A stretch of DNA of 8,860 nt. It comes from Pseudomonadota bacterium. Its GTDB lineage: Bacteria; Pseudomonadota; Alphaproteobacteria; Rhizobiales; Hyphomicrobiaceae. Below are positions 1 to 6,536 of the stretch, piece after piece (the first letter of the stretch is position 1; every line of letters begins with the position of its first letter). The position numbers and the translations under genes are program-made. The notes under the pieces are model-generated. The model searched no databases. It was given only the letters and a program-made list of their open reading frames with translations, and was not told the origin of the DNA. The stretch spans positions 1-8,860 of the forward strand of contig JAEYYJ010000098.1 of NCBI GenBank assembly GCA_023430845.1, in the 5' to 3' direction.

Positions 1-149
1 ATCTTCACCAGGGCGCCTTCGGCATTGATCTTCTCGACTTCCGCCGGCAGGCAGACGAGCACGGTATCGTGCCCCGCCATCGCCAGCTTCGTACCGAGCA
101 GCGATCCGTAGGACGCGCCCATAACGAGCGTCTTGTACTTCTTTGCCAT
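1..149 (-). CDS. Ketopantoate reductase-like Rossmann protein (N-terminus, partial)
   Basis: Only the first 49 codons are present; the gene continues past the left edge. The protein begins MAKKYKTLVMGASYGSLLG and continues as a typical beta-alpha-beta dinucleotide-binding fold. The glycine-rich turn is G11-A-S-Y-G15-S-L-L-G19, followed by an alpha helix ending in AGHD and a second strand TVLVC. This spacing and the LAMAGHDTVLV segment resemble the N-terminal NAD(P)-binding domain of the ApbA/PanE ketopantoate reductase family, which reduces 2-dehydropantoate in pantothenate synthesis. Many members of that superfamily have other or unknown substrates, so the reaction is not assigned. The ATG start is supported by a purine-rich ribosome-binding site GGAAGGGG about six bases upstream. 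The gene diverges from eipA. That it is a gene is nearly certain; the family is moderately sure. Confidence 0.72.
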   Translation of the reverse strand, partial: MAKKYKTLVMGASYGSLLGTKLAMAGHDTVLVCLPAEVEKINAEGALVK

Positions 150-496
150 TGCGAGCCCCTTCCGGTTTCTTCCCGCGTTTCTCGTTTTCATTGGAGCCGC
201 TTGGTGCGGTCCGAATGCATCAGGTTTAGTGCCGGGACGCCACAGGCGCAACGATCCCGCGCACGGCAAGCCCTGCCCGCGCGAAACCGAACCGAAACCT
301 GCGGAGTTGCGGCCAAATTCGGGCGCAGCGACCGATCAAGCCACAGTTTGGTAACACTTTGCCGGCAAGACTTTATTCACCATACGGCCGCTGTGGCGCG
401 GCCGCTAGTGCGTTCGACTGGCGAGCATCCGCAAAATCGGATGCACTTCGGTCCCCGCACCAGGGGGTTTCAGCACTCGTGCTCGACGGGCGGTCC
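150..496. promoter_or_regulatory. Divergent intergenic region between the reductase-like gene and eipA
   Basis: This 347-bp gap lies between two divergent starts and must hold both promoters. No good -35/-10 pair was found for either gene. Two small symmetric elements are visible: a 10-bp palindrome TTGCCGGCAA at 359-368, and an inverted repeat at 425-444 described separately. EipA transcription in Brucella has been tied to the cell-cycle regulator CtrA, but this gap contains no TTAA tetramer and so no canonical TTAA-N7-TTAA CtrA site. Open frames in the gap continue into eipA or are chance frames in GC-rich DNA. Confidence 0.5.
425..444. repeat. 7-bp inverted repeat upstream of eipA
   Basis: GCATCCG (425-431) and CGGATGC (438-444) are perfect inverted repeats around a 6-base AT-rich centre, CAAAAT. 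The element ends 52 bp before the eipA start. It could be a protein-binding site or, if transcription begins upstream, a hairpin in the 5' leader. Nothing in the sequence decides between these. Confidence 0.4.
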
Positions 497-1459
497 ATGC
501 TCATGATGACATCGATGCGACTTCAGGCGGGCGCACTCGCGCTGGGCCTCGCTCTCGGATTCGGGATTTCTTCGGCGAACGCCCAGATCACGGCGCTCGA
601 CCAGGATGGGGCGCCGATCGTCCATTCCGTTGAGCGCGGCGGTCGCGACGCAGCGCTCCCCGGGGCGACGCTTCCGCAGCTTCGCCTCGCACAGGCCGGC
701 GGCGGGTACGTCGAGCGTGAGAATATCGATCCTCCGCCCTATCGCCCGCCCTATGAGACCGGCCGGCAAGTGCCCTCCTATGGCGGCTCGCGCGATAGCT
801 ATAGCCCGCCGCCCGCGCCTCGGCCCGAGCCGCACTACCAAGCCCCACCGCCGCCGCCCTATCGCGAGGCCACGCCCTACCGCGGCGACGGCTACGCACC
901 CCCGCCTCCGCGCGGTGGCGACGCGCCGCTCCAGCCGCCACCCGGCCGCGGCTACTACGAGGAAGATCCCCGCGACGGCACGTACTCGATGCACGAGATT
1001 ACGCGGACCGGACATGGTTTCTTTGGCGCCGTCAGCCAGGGTCTCGCCAGCGTCATCGAGTATGCCTTCCGCAAGCAGGGACGTCCGAACGGCTACATCC
1101 TCGGCGAGGACCTGGGCGGTGCCTTCGTGGCAGGCTTGAGATACGGTCGCGGGACGCTCTATACCCGTGATGCCGGCCAGCACCCCGTGTACTGGCAGGG
1201 TCCGTCCATCGGCTACGACGCCGGCGGCGATGGCTCCAAGACCATGATCCTGGTCTACCGGATGCGTGATCCGCACGACGTGTATCAGCGCTTCGGCGGC
1301 GTCGAAGGCTCCGCCTACGTCGTCGGCGGCGTCGGCATCAACTTCCAGGCGAACGGGGACATGGTCATGGCCCCGATTCGTTCGGGGATTGGCCTTCGCA
1401 TGGGTGCCAATATCGGCTATTTGAAGTATACACGTCGCCCGACCTGGAACCCCTTCTGA
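497..1459 (+). CDS. eipA: EipA-like periplasmic envelope-integrity protein (DUF1134)
   Basis: The 320-residue product starts with a signal peptide: Met/Arg start, hydrophobic core ALALGLALGFGISS at about 13-26, and a cleavage site ANA|Q near residue 29. Residues 75-155 form a low-complexity linker rich in Pro, Tyr, Arg and Gly with several PPY/PPPPY clusters. Residues from about 163 to 318 form the conserved DUF1134 domain, glycine-rich with alternating beta character, ending in YTRRPTWNPF. In Brucella abortus the DUF1134 protein EipA is periplasmic and needed for envelope stress resistance; its biochemical activity is not established. The frame is open back to 359, but the signal peptide places the start at the ATG cluster 497/503/506/515. 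No strong ribosome-binding site separates these, and 497 gives the longest N-region. The family call is confident and the long linker is unusual. Confidence 0.88.
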   Translation: MLMMTSMRLQAGALALGLALGFGISSANAQITALDQDGAPIVHSVERGGRDAALPGATLPQLRLAQAGGGYVERENIDPPPYRPPYETGRQVPSYGGSRDSYSPPPAPRPEPHYQAPPPPPYREATPYRGDGYAPPPPRGGDAPLQPPPGRGYYEEDPRDGTYSMHEITRTGHGFFGAVSQGLASVIEYAFRKQGRPNGYILGEDLGGAFVAGLRYGRGTLYTRDAGQHPVYWQGPSIGYDAGGDGSKTMILVYRMRDPHDVYQRFGGVEGSAYVVGGVGINFQANGDMVMAPIRSGIGLRMGANIGYLKYTRRPTWNPF

Positions 1460-1530
1460 GGTGCACGCGGTGCTGGCAGTCGATGCCGTGCCGCAGGCCA
1501 TCGGACGGGATAAGGTGGGGCCGTGTGGCA

Positions 1531-1553
1531 CCGGTGCCCGCCTCGGGCATCGG
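1531..1553 (+). terminator. Strong hairpin after eipA, possible terminator
   Basis: CCGGTGCCCG (1531-1540) pairs with CGGGCATCGG (1544-1553) to give a 10-bp stem with one G-U pair and a 3-base loop, 72 bp after the eipA stop. The upstream half also belongs to a 12-bp palindrome GGCACCGGTGCC at 1527-1538. The stem is followed by CGTTGGCGTTTGAG rather than a clean T-run, so it may be a weak intrinsic terminator, a transcript-end barrier or a processing site. The rest of the gap 1460-1681 shows nothing else clear. Confidence 0.42.
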
Positions 1554-1681
1554 CGTTGGCGTTTGAGCCGCCCGGCGAGGGAGCCTTGGGGACGCTTTGG
1601 GGGACGCATGGGTGGACCTGCTGGCCCGGTACTCGACCGGCGGCTGGAGTTGCCTAAGGTGCGGGGCCGAGGAATGCGGGC

Positions 1682-3052
1682 TTGATCACGATCCAGTCAG
1701 TGATGTTCGCCGTGCTCGGCTTTCTGGCCGCGAGCCTCCTGTGGCTGCTGGCAGCGCCAGGCTTCTGGGCGCGCGCCGTGCGGCTGACGAGCGAGCGTCT
1801 GCGTGAGGCGATGCCGCTGACGGAGGCCGAAATCCAGGCCGACAAAGACCGGATGCGCGCCGAATACGCTCTGAAAATCCATCACCAGCAGACCGAGCTC
1901 AACGAGGTCAAGCTTTCCGCGGCCCGCCAGCTCATCGAGCTCAACCGTCGCGATGCGCGCATCAACGGCCTCGAGGCCGACGTCGAGGCGTTCAAGGCCA
2001 CGCTCGAAGGCGCTGCCAATGCCCGCAGCGTGCTCGAACAGACCGTCGCCGACCGGCTGCCCCGTCTAGAGCAGCGCCTCGGCGAAGCCAAGCAGCATCT
2101 CTCCGGACGTGACGACGAGATTGCGAGCCTCATGCGCACCGCTGAACGGCAGGCGCGCGCGCTCCAGGAAGCCGGTGCGATCAACGCGCAGTTGAAGCGC
2201 GAAGTTGAAACCCTGGAGACCGCACTCGAAACGGCAGGCGCCAGAGCCGGCACGGGCGCCGTCGACGGCAATTCGGATGCCGTGGTCGCCATGCGCGCCG
2301 AGCTCGACACACTCCGCACCCGCTCTCGTGAGCAGAGCGCGCTGATCGACCGCCTGCAGAAGGCCATCGCCGAGACGGCCGATGCCGCACCGAGGGTGGC
2401 CGGCAGCAGCAAGCCAGCCCCGCTGCGCCCGGATGCGGCGGCGGGCAAAGCGGCGGACGAAAACGAGAAGAAGTTGCGCGAGGCACGCGCACTCGCCGCG
2501 CGCCAGGAACAGGAGATCGAGCGTCTCAAGGCAGCCGTCGCGATCCACGACAAAGCGGGCACCGCCAGCGGCGGCGAAAGCCGTATCGCGCTGAAGGCCA
2601 CTCTCGGCGCGCTCGAGGAGAAGTCCGCCGGTCAGGAAACCACGATCAAGGCCCTCAAGAGCGAAATCGCGGCCCTCCAGGAGCAGCTCACGCGTCAGGC
2701 GGCGGATCACGCGGCAGCCGTCGGGCGTCTCGGCGGCGGAACGCTCCCGCTCTCGGACATCACTTCTGCGGCTTCTGCCCCGCGCGAGCGCCGTGCCGTT
2801 CCGCGACTGACGCTCGCGGAGCGCGTGGCTCAATCCCGGCGCGATGCCGAGGAAGATGAGAAAGCCGGCGCGACGAGCGACGAACCAGAAGCCAAAGCAG
2901 CGCCGGAAACCCTGGCACCGCCCGCCAAGCTCGAAAATGGCGGCACGGGCACGAACGGCTCAGCGGACTCCGGTGAGGCCGGTCAGGACCGCCGATCTCC
3001 ACGCATAAAATCCCGCCTGCTCGACCGGATCTCGAACTTGTCGAAGGCTTGA
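1682..3052 (+). CDS. Membrane-anchored coiled-coil protein of unknown function
   Basis: The 456-residue product begins with one membrane segment at about residues 7-26 (MFAVLGFLAASLLWLLAAPG). A basic stretch with FWARAVRLTSERLREAMPLTEAEIQADKDRMRAEYALKI in short form then leads into a long region, roughly 40-370, of heptad-like Leu/Ala with many Glu, Arg, Lys and Gln, as expected for a coiled coil. The C-terminal 90 residues are polar, low-complexity and disordered-looking, ending with a basic IKSRLLDRISNLSKA tail. The start is TTG at 1682, preceded by AGGA (1670-1673) at an 8-base spacing. The alternative ATG at 1703 would cut into the N-terminus before the membrane segment. I recall proteins with this N-terminus in other Rhizobiales annotated as hypothetical, but cannot assign a role. 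The architecture suits a structural or scaffolding protein at the inner membrane; this is inference. Confidence 0.85.
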   Translation: MITIQSVMFAVLGFLAASLLWLLAAPGFWARAVRLTSERLREAMPLTEAEIQADKDRMRAEYALKIHHQQTELNEVKLSAARQLIELNRRDARINGLEADVEAFKATLEGAANARSVLEQTVADRLPRLEQRLGEAKQHLSGRDDEIASLMRTAERQARALQEAGAINAQLKREVETLETALETAGARAGTGAVDGNSDAVVAMRAELDTLRTRSREQSALIDRLQKAIAETADAAPRVAGSSKPAPLRPDAAAGKAADENEKKLREARALAARQEQEIERLKAAVAIHDKAGTASGGESRIALKATLGALEEKSAGQETTIKALKSEIAALQEQLTRQAADHAAAVGRLGGGTLPLSDITSAASAPRERRAVPRLTLAERVAQSRRDAEEDEKAGATSDEPEAKAAPETLAPPAKLENGGTGTNGSADSGEAGQDRRSPRIKSRLLDRISNLSKA

Positions 3053-3054
3053 AA

Positions 3055-3082
3055 TCGACCTTCCGGCGCGCGGGCTTACAAT
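3055..3082 (+). promoter_or_regulatory. Weak sigma70-like promoter candidate
   Basis: TCGACC (3055-3060) resembles the alphaproteobacterial -35 TTGACC, and TACAAT (3077-3082) matches five of six bases of the -10 consensus, at a 16-base spacing. Transcription would start near 3089, about 65 bp before the next gene. The element begins three bases after the preceding stop codon. Matches this weak occur by chance, so this is only a candidate. Confidence 0.3.
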
Positions 3083-3154
3083 TGCCGCAGAATACTCGGA
3101 CGATAAGGCGCAAGTAGCACAACCAGCGCGGCGATGCCGCCTTAGATCAACTTG

Positions 3155-4222
3155 ATGAGCACAAGACAGCGCCTCATGCACGAGACTTCAACGCCCCCCA
3201 TGAGCGAGGGCTCACTCGTGCTTGCGCGCGCCGTCGACGGTGACGCGTCGCCCGTCGAGGACATCGCGGCGCGGCGCCTTCGCCAGCTTTCGCAGCGCCT
3301 TTCGGCTCCCGCGACGGCACTTATTGCAAGCGACGACGGCAATCTCGAAAAGAGCGACGCCGAATTCGAGCCGGTGTCGCTCGCGGCCATTCTCGCAATC
3401 GGCCGCCGCCAGACCCCTGACACGGCGGACGACACGCTGGTCGAAACAACGGCCGGCGCCCGCCCACTCGTATCGGTCCCCGCGTTGACTGAGGCGCCAT
3501 CTCCGGAGCCTGCGCGCGGCGACCACATCGAGCCGGCGACATTGCCGGTGCCGCTTATTGCTCCCGAACCGACGACGCCGCTCCTCCTCGCGGGCGAGGT
3601 TCTGCCCGCCCCCCATGGGGTGCCATTCTCGGAGCCATCAGAGCAGGTGCCGCTCGATCCGCTTCCCGACAACGACGCGGCGCCCGATGCAACCGCGCCG
3701 CTCCTGCTCGCCGATCAGTCCGCGACCGATCTCCGCCTCGTCGACCTGATCCGGCGCCAGCAGTCCCTGCTCGATCAGCTCAACAGCTTCCCGCCCTCGT
3801 ACAAGGTGCCGGAGGAGGTAGCGGAGGCCGGCCCTGCTGCTCCGGCCGCGCCCGTAGAGGCTCCACGATCGGTCGTCGAGCTGCTGGCGCCGCCGCCGGC
3901 CGCCACGCCGATCGAGGCAAGGGAGACCGAAGAAGCCAGAGAAAGCGAAGTCAGAGAAGAAACGCCGCCCCCGCTCCCGCCGATGCGAGACACGCACCGC
4001 GAGCCACCGCGTCTGGCCGCTCCGGCGGCGCGTGAACGCACGGACGAACCCGCAGCGGCCGATCTGCCGCAGCAGTCGCCGATGATCATCCAGCGGGCGC
4101 GCGCGGAGCGCACTGTTCGGCGCGCACCCGCTGTTGCCGCTCCGCCGAGCACGGTTCCAGCCTTTCTTGCGGGTCTGGCGGCGGCGCTCGCCGTTGCCGG
4201 CGTCCTGTTCGTCATCCTCTGA
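3155..4222 (+). CDS. Proline/alanine-rich protein with a C-terminal membrane anchor, unknown function
   Basis: The product has 355 residues from ATG 3155; a TTG lies directly before it, and in-frame ATGs at 3176 and 3200 are alternatives. No clear ribosome-binding site decides the start. The body is low-complexity, rich in Pro, Ala, Glu and Arg, with no recognisable enzyme domain. A more ordered patch at about 193-222 (LRLVDLIRRQQSLLDQLNSF then PPSYKVPEEV) looks like a short amphipathic helix. A TPLLLAGE/APLLLADQ pair at roughly 145 and 182 is a small internal repeat. The last 21 residues, PAFLAGLAAALAVAGVLFVIL, form a single membrane segment ending exactly at the C-terminus, with basic residues before it, so the bulk of the protein is predicted cytoplasmic and tail-anchored. 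It follows the coiled-coil membrane protein by 102 bp on the same strand; a joint role is possible but unproven. Confidence 0.75.
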   Translation: MSTRQRLMHETSTPPMSEGSLVLARAVDGDASPVEDIAARRLRQLSQRLSAPATALIASDDGNLEKSDAEFEPVSLAAILAIGRRQTPDTADDTLVETTAGARPLVSVPALTEAPSPEPARGDHIEPATLPVPLIAPEPTTPLLLAGEVLPAPHGVPFSEPSEQVPLDPLPDNDAAPDATAPLLLADQSATDLRLVDLIRRQQSLLDQLNSFPPSYKVPEEVAEAGPAAPAAPVEAPRSVVELLAPPPAATPIEARETEEARESEVREETPPPLPPMRDTHREPPRLAAPAARERTDEPAAADLPQQSPMIIQRARAERTVRRAPAVAAPPSTVPAFLAGLAAALAVAGVLFVIL

Positions 4223-4356
4223 TCGCCCCCACCCGCACAATCTTTGGCGCTGGACGATCCGCCGCACGACGCTTCGCCGCGCTCGCGATGATCGAACGCG
4301 TCGCCGGAATTGTGTAAGGAAACGGTACCCGTGCCGCCTCAACTCAGGACCTCACC

Positions 4357-5418
4357 GTGCCGGACGGATCTGGACACCAGCTCGCCGAAGACTCCCTGCG
4401 CGCCGTACGCTGGTGGCTCTACGGTGTCGCAGCGCTCGTCTTCGCGCTGATCGTCGTCGGTGGCGCCACGCGCCTCACCGACTCCGGCCTCTCGATCACC
4501 GAGTGGCGGCCGATCATGGGCATCATCCCACCGCTCACCGACGCCGACTGGCAGGATGCCCTCCAGAAATACCGGCAGATCCCCGAGTACAAGCTCGTCA
4601 ATAAGGGCATGAGCCTCGAGGCCTTCCAGATCATCTTCTGGTGGGAATGGGCGCATCGCTTCCTCGCCCGCATGGTCGGCTTCGCGTTCGCCATCCCCTT
4701 CGTCTACTTCGCGATCCGGCGGCGCATTCCAGCAGGTATGTCCTGGAAGCTCGCCGGCCTCTTCGCCCTCGGCGGACTTCAAGGCGCCATCGGCTGGTAC
4801 ATGGTCAGCTCGGGCCTCCTCGATCGCGTCGACGTCAGCCACTATCGACTCGCGCTGCATCTCACCGTCGCGTTCCTCATATTCGCGCTGCTGCTGTGGG
4901 CTGCTTGGTCGCTCCTGCCGCGCTCGGACATCCGCGTCGCGCGCCCGGCGGCGCAGCGTCATCGACGGATGGCGGGCGTTCTGCTGACGCTGATTTTTCT
5001 GCAGGTCGTGCTTGGCGCGCTCGTCGCCGGCATGAAGGCGGGATTGACGCACAACACCTGGCCGCTCATGGACGGGCAGCTCATTCCGGACGGGCTGTGG
5101 GTGATGTCTCCCTGGTACCTCAATCCGTTCGAGAACGCGACGATGGTGCAGTTCAATCACCGCATGGTCGCGTATGCCATCGTCGCCGCGTCACTCTGGC
5201 AGGCGATATCGCTCGTGAATGCGGATGACGGCCGCCTCACACCGTCGGCATTCGCGCTCGCGGGCGGCGTTCTGGTCCAGGCCGCGCTCGGAATATGGAC
5301 GCTGCTTGCCCATGTGCCGCTGAACCTCGGCCTTGCGCATCAAGGTGTGGCGGCAGTCGTGACCGGCATCGCGGTCTGGCACCTTTTCCTCGCTACGCGG
5401 CGCGGCACGGTCGGTTGA
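4357..5418 (+). CDS. ctaA: Heme A synthase, Cox15/CtaA type
   Basis: This integral membrane enzyme oxidises the C8 methyl group of heme O to a formyl group, making heme A for aa3-type cytochrome oxidases. The 353-residue product has about eight membrane segments, near 20-40, 100-119, 131-151, 166-187, 205-226, 270-287, 297-319 and 325-346, as expected for the family. The N-terminal signature GGATRLTDSGLSITEWRP (35-52) is diagnostic. The four heme-ligand histidines of the two internal four-helix halves are visible as H100 (in E97-W-A-H-R), H168, H268 (in NHRM) and H328 (in AHQG). There is no cysteine anywhere, so it is the Cox15-like class without the extracellular cysteine pair seen in Bacillus CtaA. 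The start is GTG at 4357 with AGGA (4346-4349) at 7 bases. No heme O synthase or oxidase subunit gene lies in the window. Confidence 0.96.
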   Translation: MPDGSGHQLAEDSLRAVRWWLYGVAALVFALIVVGGATRLTDSGLSITEWRPIMGIIPPLTDADWQDALQKYRQIPEYKLVNKGMSLEAFQIIFWWEWAHRFLARMVGFAFAIPFVYFAIRRRIPAGMSWKLAGLFALGGLQGAIGWYMVSSGLLDRVDVSHYRLALHLTVAFLIFALLLWAAWSLLPRSDIRVARPAAQRHRRMAGVLLTLIFLQVVLGALVAGMKAGLTHNTWPLMDGQLIPDGLWVMSPWYLNPFENATMVQFNHRMVAYAIVAASLWQAISLVNADDGRLTPSAFALAGGVLVQAALGIWTLLAHVPLNLGLAHQGVAAVVTGIAVWHLFLATRRGTVG

Positions 5419-5580
5419 TCGGCGGGCCTTCGGAAGGAAGCCTGAAGAAACCGTCCGACGCCGCAGTGGGGAGGGAGGTGTGTGGCGATGCGGCGCCGGA
5501 CAGTTCCTTCGGGCTATGGCCCATTGGCGATCCGCGTACGCTCTGCAGGCTGGTACGCACTCACCCGACAGGGGCCAAGC

Positions 5581-5624
5581 GCCGATGCGCGATCCCAACG
5601 AGCGGGATGTGGGATCGCGTCGGC
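5581..5624 (+). repeat. 10+5-bp inverted repeat, strong RNA hairpin
   Basis: CGCGATCCCA (5588-5597) pairs perfectly with TGGGATCGCG (5610-5619) across a 12-base loop. Outside it, GCCGA (5581-5585) pairs with TCGGC (5620-5624), the left arm carrying a 2-base TG bulge. That gives 15 base pairs over 44 bases, the strongest fold noticed in the window. There is no T-run after it, so it is not a standard intrinsic terminator. It could be part of a structured RNA, a transcript-end protector or a binding site. Confidence 0.6.
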
Positions 5625-5809
5625 CTACTCCGCCGACGCCCCCGGTCCGGGTGTCGACGCGAGAACCGAATTTGTTGGCGACGGCCCGATCTGCTGCAAC
5701 GCGAGACTATGAATGCAGCACCGGAACCGCCGCTCGTTCCTCAAGGCTGCGTCTCACTCGATCGAGGTCTCCGCACGATCCCGCGAAAGAGTGGTCCGCC
5801 GCGCTCCTG

Positions 5810-5831
5810 AAGAGGCTTCATGAAGCCCCTT
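5810..5831. terminator. Palindrome between convergent genes, possible bidirectional terminator
   Basis: GGCTTCATGAAGCC (5814-5827) is a perfect 14-bp palindrome, extended by AAG (5810-5812) and CTT (5829-5831) across one mismatched pair at 5813/5828. In minus-strand RNA that pair becomes G-U, giving a 9-bp stem with a CATG loop; in plus-strand RNA it is an A-C mismatch, but the stem is followed by the fairly U-rich CUUAAUU. Lying between ctaA and the convergent 5985-6434 gene, it fits a shared terminator. A dimeric-protein binding site is the alternative. Confidence 0.42.
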
Positions 5832-5984
5832 AATTGCGACGGCATGCGGTCAAATCGGCGGCGCTCGGTGGACTGGCACTCACGTCTCGAATCAGCGACG
5901 CAATAGACGTCGCGCGAGCAGAAGGCGCTGATTTTGGTGCGGGAGCAGGTCGCCGGGTGGGAACGCGCCGCGCGCATGTCCTCC

Positions 5985-6434
5985 TCAACGCGCGTCGGCG
6001 ACGATAAGTTTCGAGCGCTTGATCGGGCGCGCTTCTTCGAGAAGGGGCGTCCGCTCGGCACAGGGAACCGATATGGTCCTGCCATTCGCGCGATTGAGCG
6101 CAAGTGTGGTGCAGTTCGGCAGGCTTGTCGGCAACAACATGCGCGCGACGACGCTCACCTGAGGCTCTGGACGCTTGAGAACGGCATCTCCGAGGACGGC
6201 CCAGAAACCCATGATCTGCCAGATGCTGGCCCCGATCAGGAAGCCGCCGAACGCCCAGCCGAACCGCGCCGCGCGTCCGCCGAACCAACCGTGATCGTCG
6301 ACCTCGCGCACCAGATCATCGAGACGAGGAGGCGCGCTCTGAACCGTGGGCGCGGACGGCATCGACCGGCGCCCATAACCCGCTCGAGTCGCGGGGGACG
6401 GTCCATTCGTCCTGAATTGAGCGCCACCGCGCAT
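5985..6434 (-). CDS. Small single-pass membrane protein, unknown function
   Basis: The product has 149 residues. The first 35 are polar, rich in Arg, Ser and Pro. Then come an acidic helix-like patch DDLVREVDDHGWFGG, a basic AARFG turn, and one hydrophobic segment of about 22 residues (FGWAFGGFLIGASIWQIMGF and following residues), roughly 60-82. The C-terminal half contains two cysteines, in PNCTTLAL and SVPCAERT, about 20 residues apart, that could form a disulfide if exported. The ATG at 6434 has a good ribosome-binding site, CAGGAG, about seven bases upstream. Codon third positions are strongly G/C. Together with the membrane segment, this supports the minus frame over the overlapping plus-strand frame 5934-6473, whose translation is Arg/Ala-rich and featureless. 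I do not recognise a family. It may be co-transcribed with RNase T2, which ends 121 bp upstream. Confidence 0.7.
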   Translation of the reverse strand: MRGGAQFRTNGPSPATRAGYGRRSMPSAPTVQSAPPRLDDLVREVDDHGWFGGRAARFGWAFGGFLIGASIWQIMGFWAVLGDAVLKRPEPQVSVVARMLLPTSLPNCTTLALNRANGRTISVPCAERTPLLEEARPIKRSKLIVADAR

Positions 6435-6536
6435 GCGCGCGCTCCTGCTGAGCCTGCCGATCTCAAGTCCTGATGTTGGACTCGTTCAATTGTGTCGACA
6501 AGGTGGCGGCCTGTCGAGAGCCAATCGCGTTACGAG

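Larger units (their letters stand above)
5419..5984. other. 566-bp gene-poor, structured region between convergent genes
   Basis: No reading frame here is convincing. Chance frames are open on both strands, as is common at this GC content. The best plus-strand candidate starts at ATG 5488 behind a good Shine-Dalgarno sequence, GGAGGTG at 5474-5480. It encodes 74 residues to a TGA at 5710-5712, and the same frame resumes at ATG 5713 for 36 residues. Its third-position GC, about 65 percent by hand count, is no higher than the local average, which argues against coding. The region holds two clear inverted repeats (5581-5624 and 5810-5831), a smaller one (GCGTAC 5534-5539 with GTACGC 5553-5558), and a bulged hairpin directly after ctaA (5425-5442) that might help end its transcript. 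A small RNA, degraded gene remnants or plain spacer are all possible. Confidence 0.5.

Noticed and set aside
371..379. TTATTCACC as a second DnaA box
   Set aside because: It differs from the consensus at two of nine positions, including a core base, so it does not support a DnaA-box cluster.
470..1609. 379-codon open frame on the minus strand across eipA
   Set aside because: It is antisense to the DUF1134 gene with its signal peptide and conserved domain. The translation is Arg/Gly/Ala-rich with no domain, typical of a GC-rich shadow frame.
1882..2833. Long minus-strand open frames (1882-2601 and 2066-2833) across the coiled-coil gene
   Set aside because: Both are Ser/Ala/Arg-rich antisense frames overlapping a gene with a supported start and a membrane segment. 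They have no ribosome-binding site or domain of their own.
3130..3142. GCGGC-GAT-GCCGC hairpin before the 3155 gene as a terminator
   Set aside because: The stem is only 5 bp and no T-run follows; such short GC stems are frequent at this base composition.
4339..5160. 273-codon minus-strand frame across ctaA
   Set aside because: It is antisense to a clear heme A synthase. Its acidic/His-rich composition mirrors hydrophobic codons on the other strand.
5480..5833. 117-codon plus-strand frame after ctaA
   Set aside because: It starts with GTG inside the Shine-Dalgarno-like sequence, its third-position GC resembles the background, and it lacks any recognisable motif.
5934..6473. 179-codon plus-strand frame opposite the small membrane protein
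   Set aside because: The minus frame has a better ribosome-binding site, G/C third positions and a membrane segment; the plus frame is Arg/Ala-rich without recognisable features.
6492..6505. TGTCGACA palindrome near 6493 as an operator
   Set aside because: Eight bases of symmetry containing a SalI-type hexamer are common by chance, and flanking bases do not extend the symmetry.
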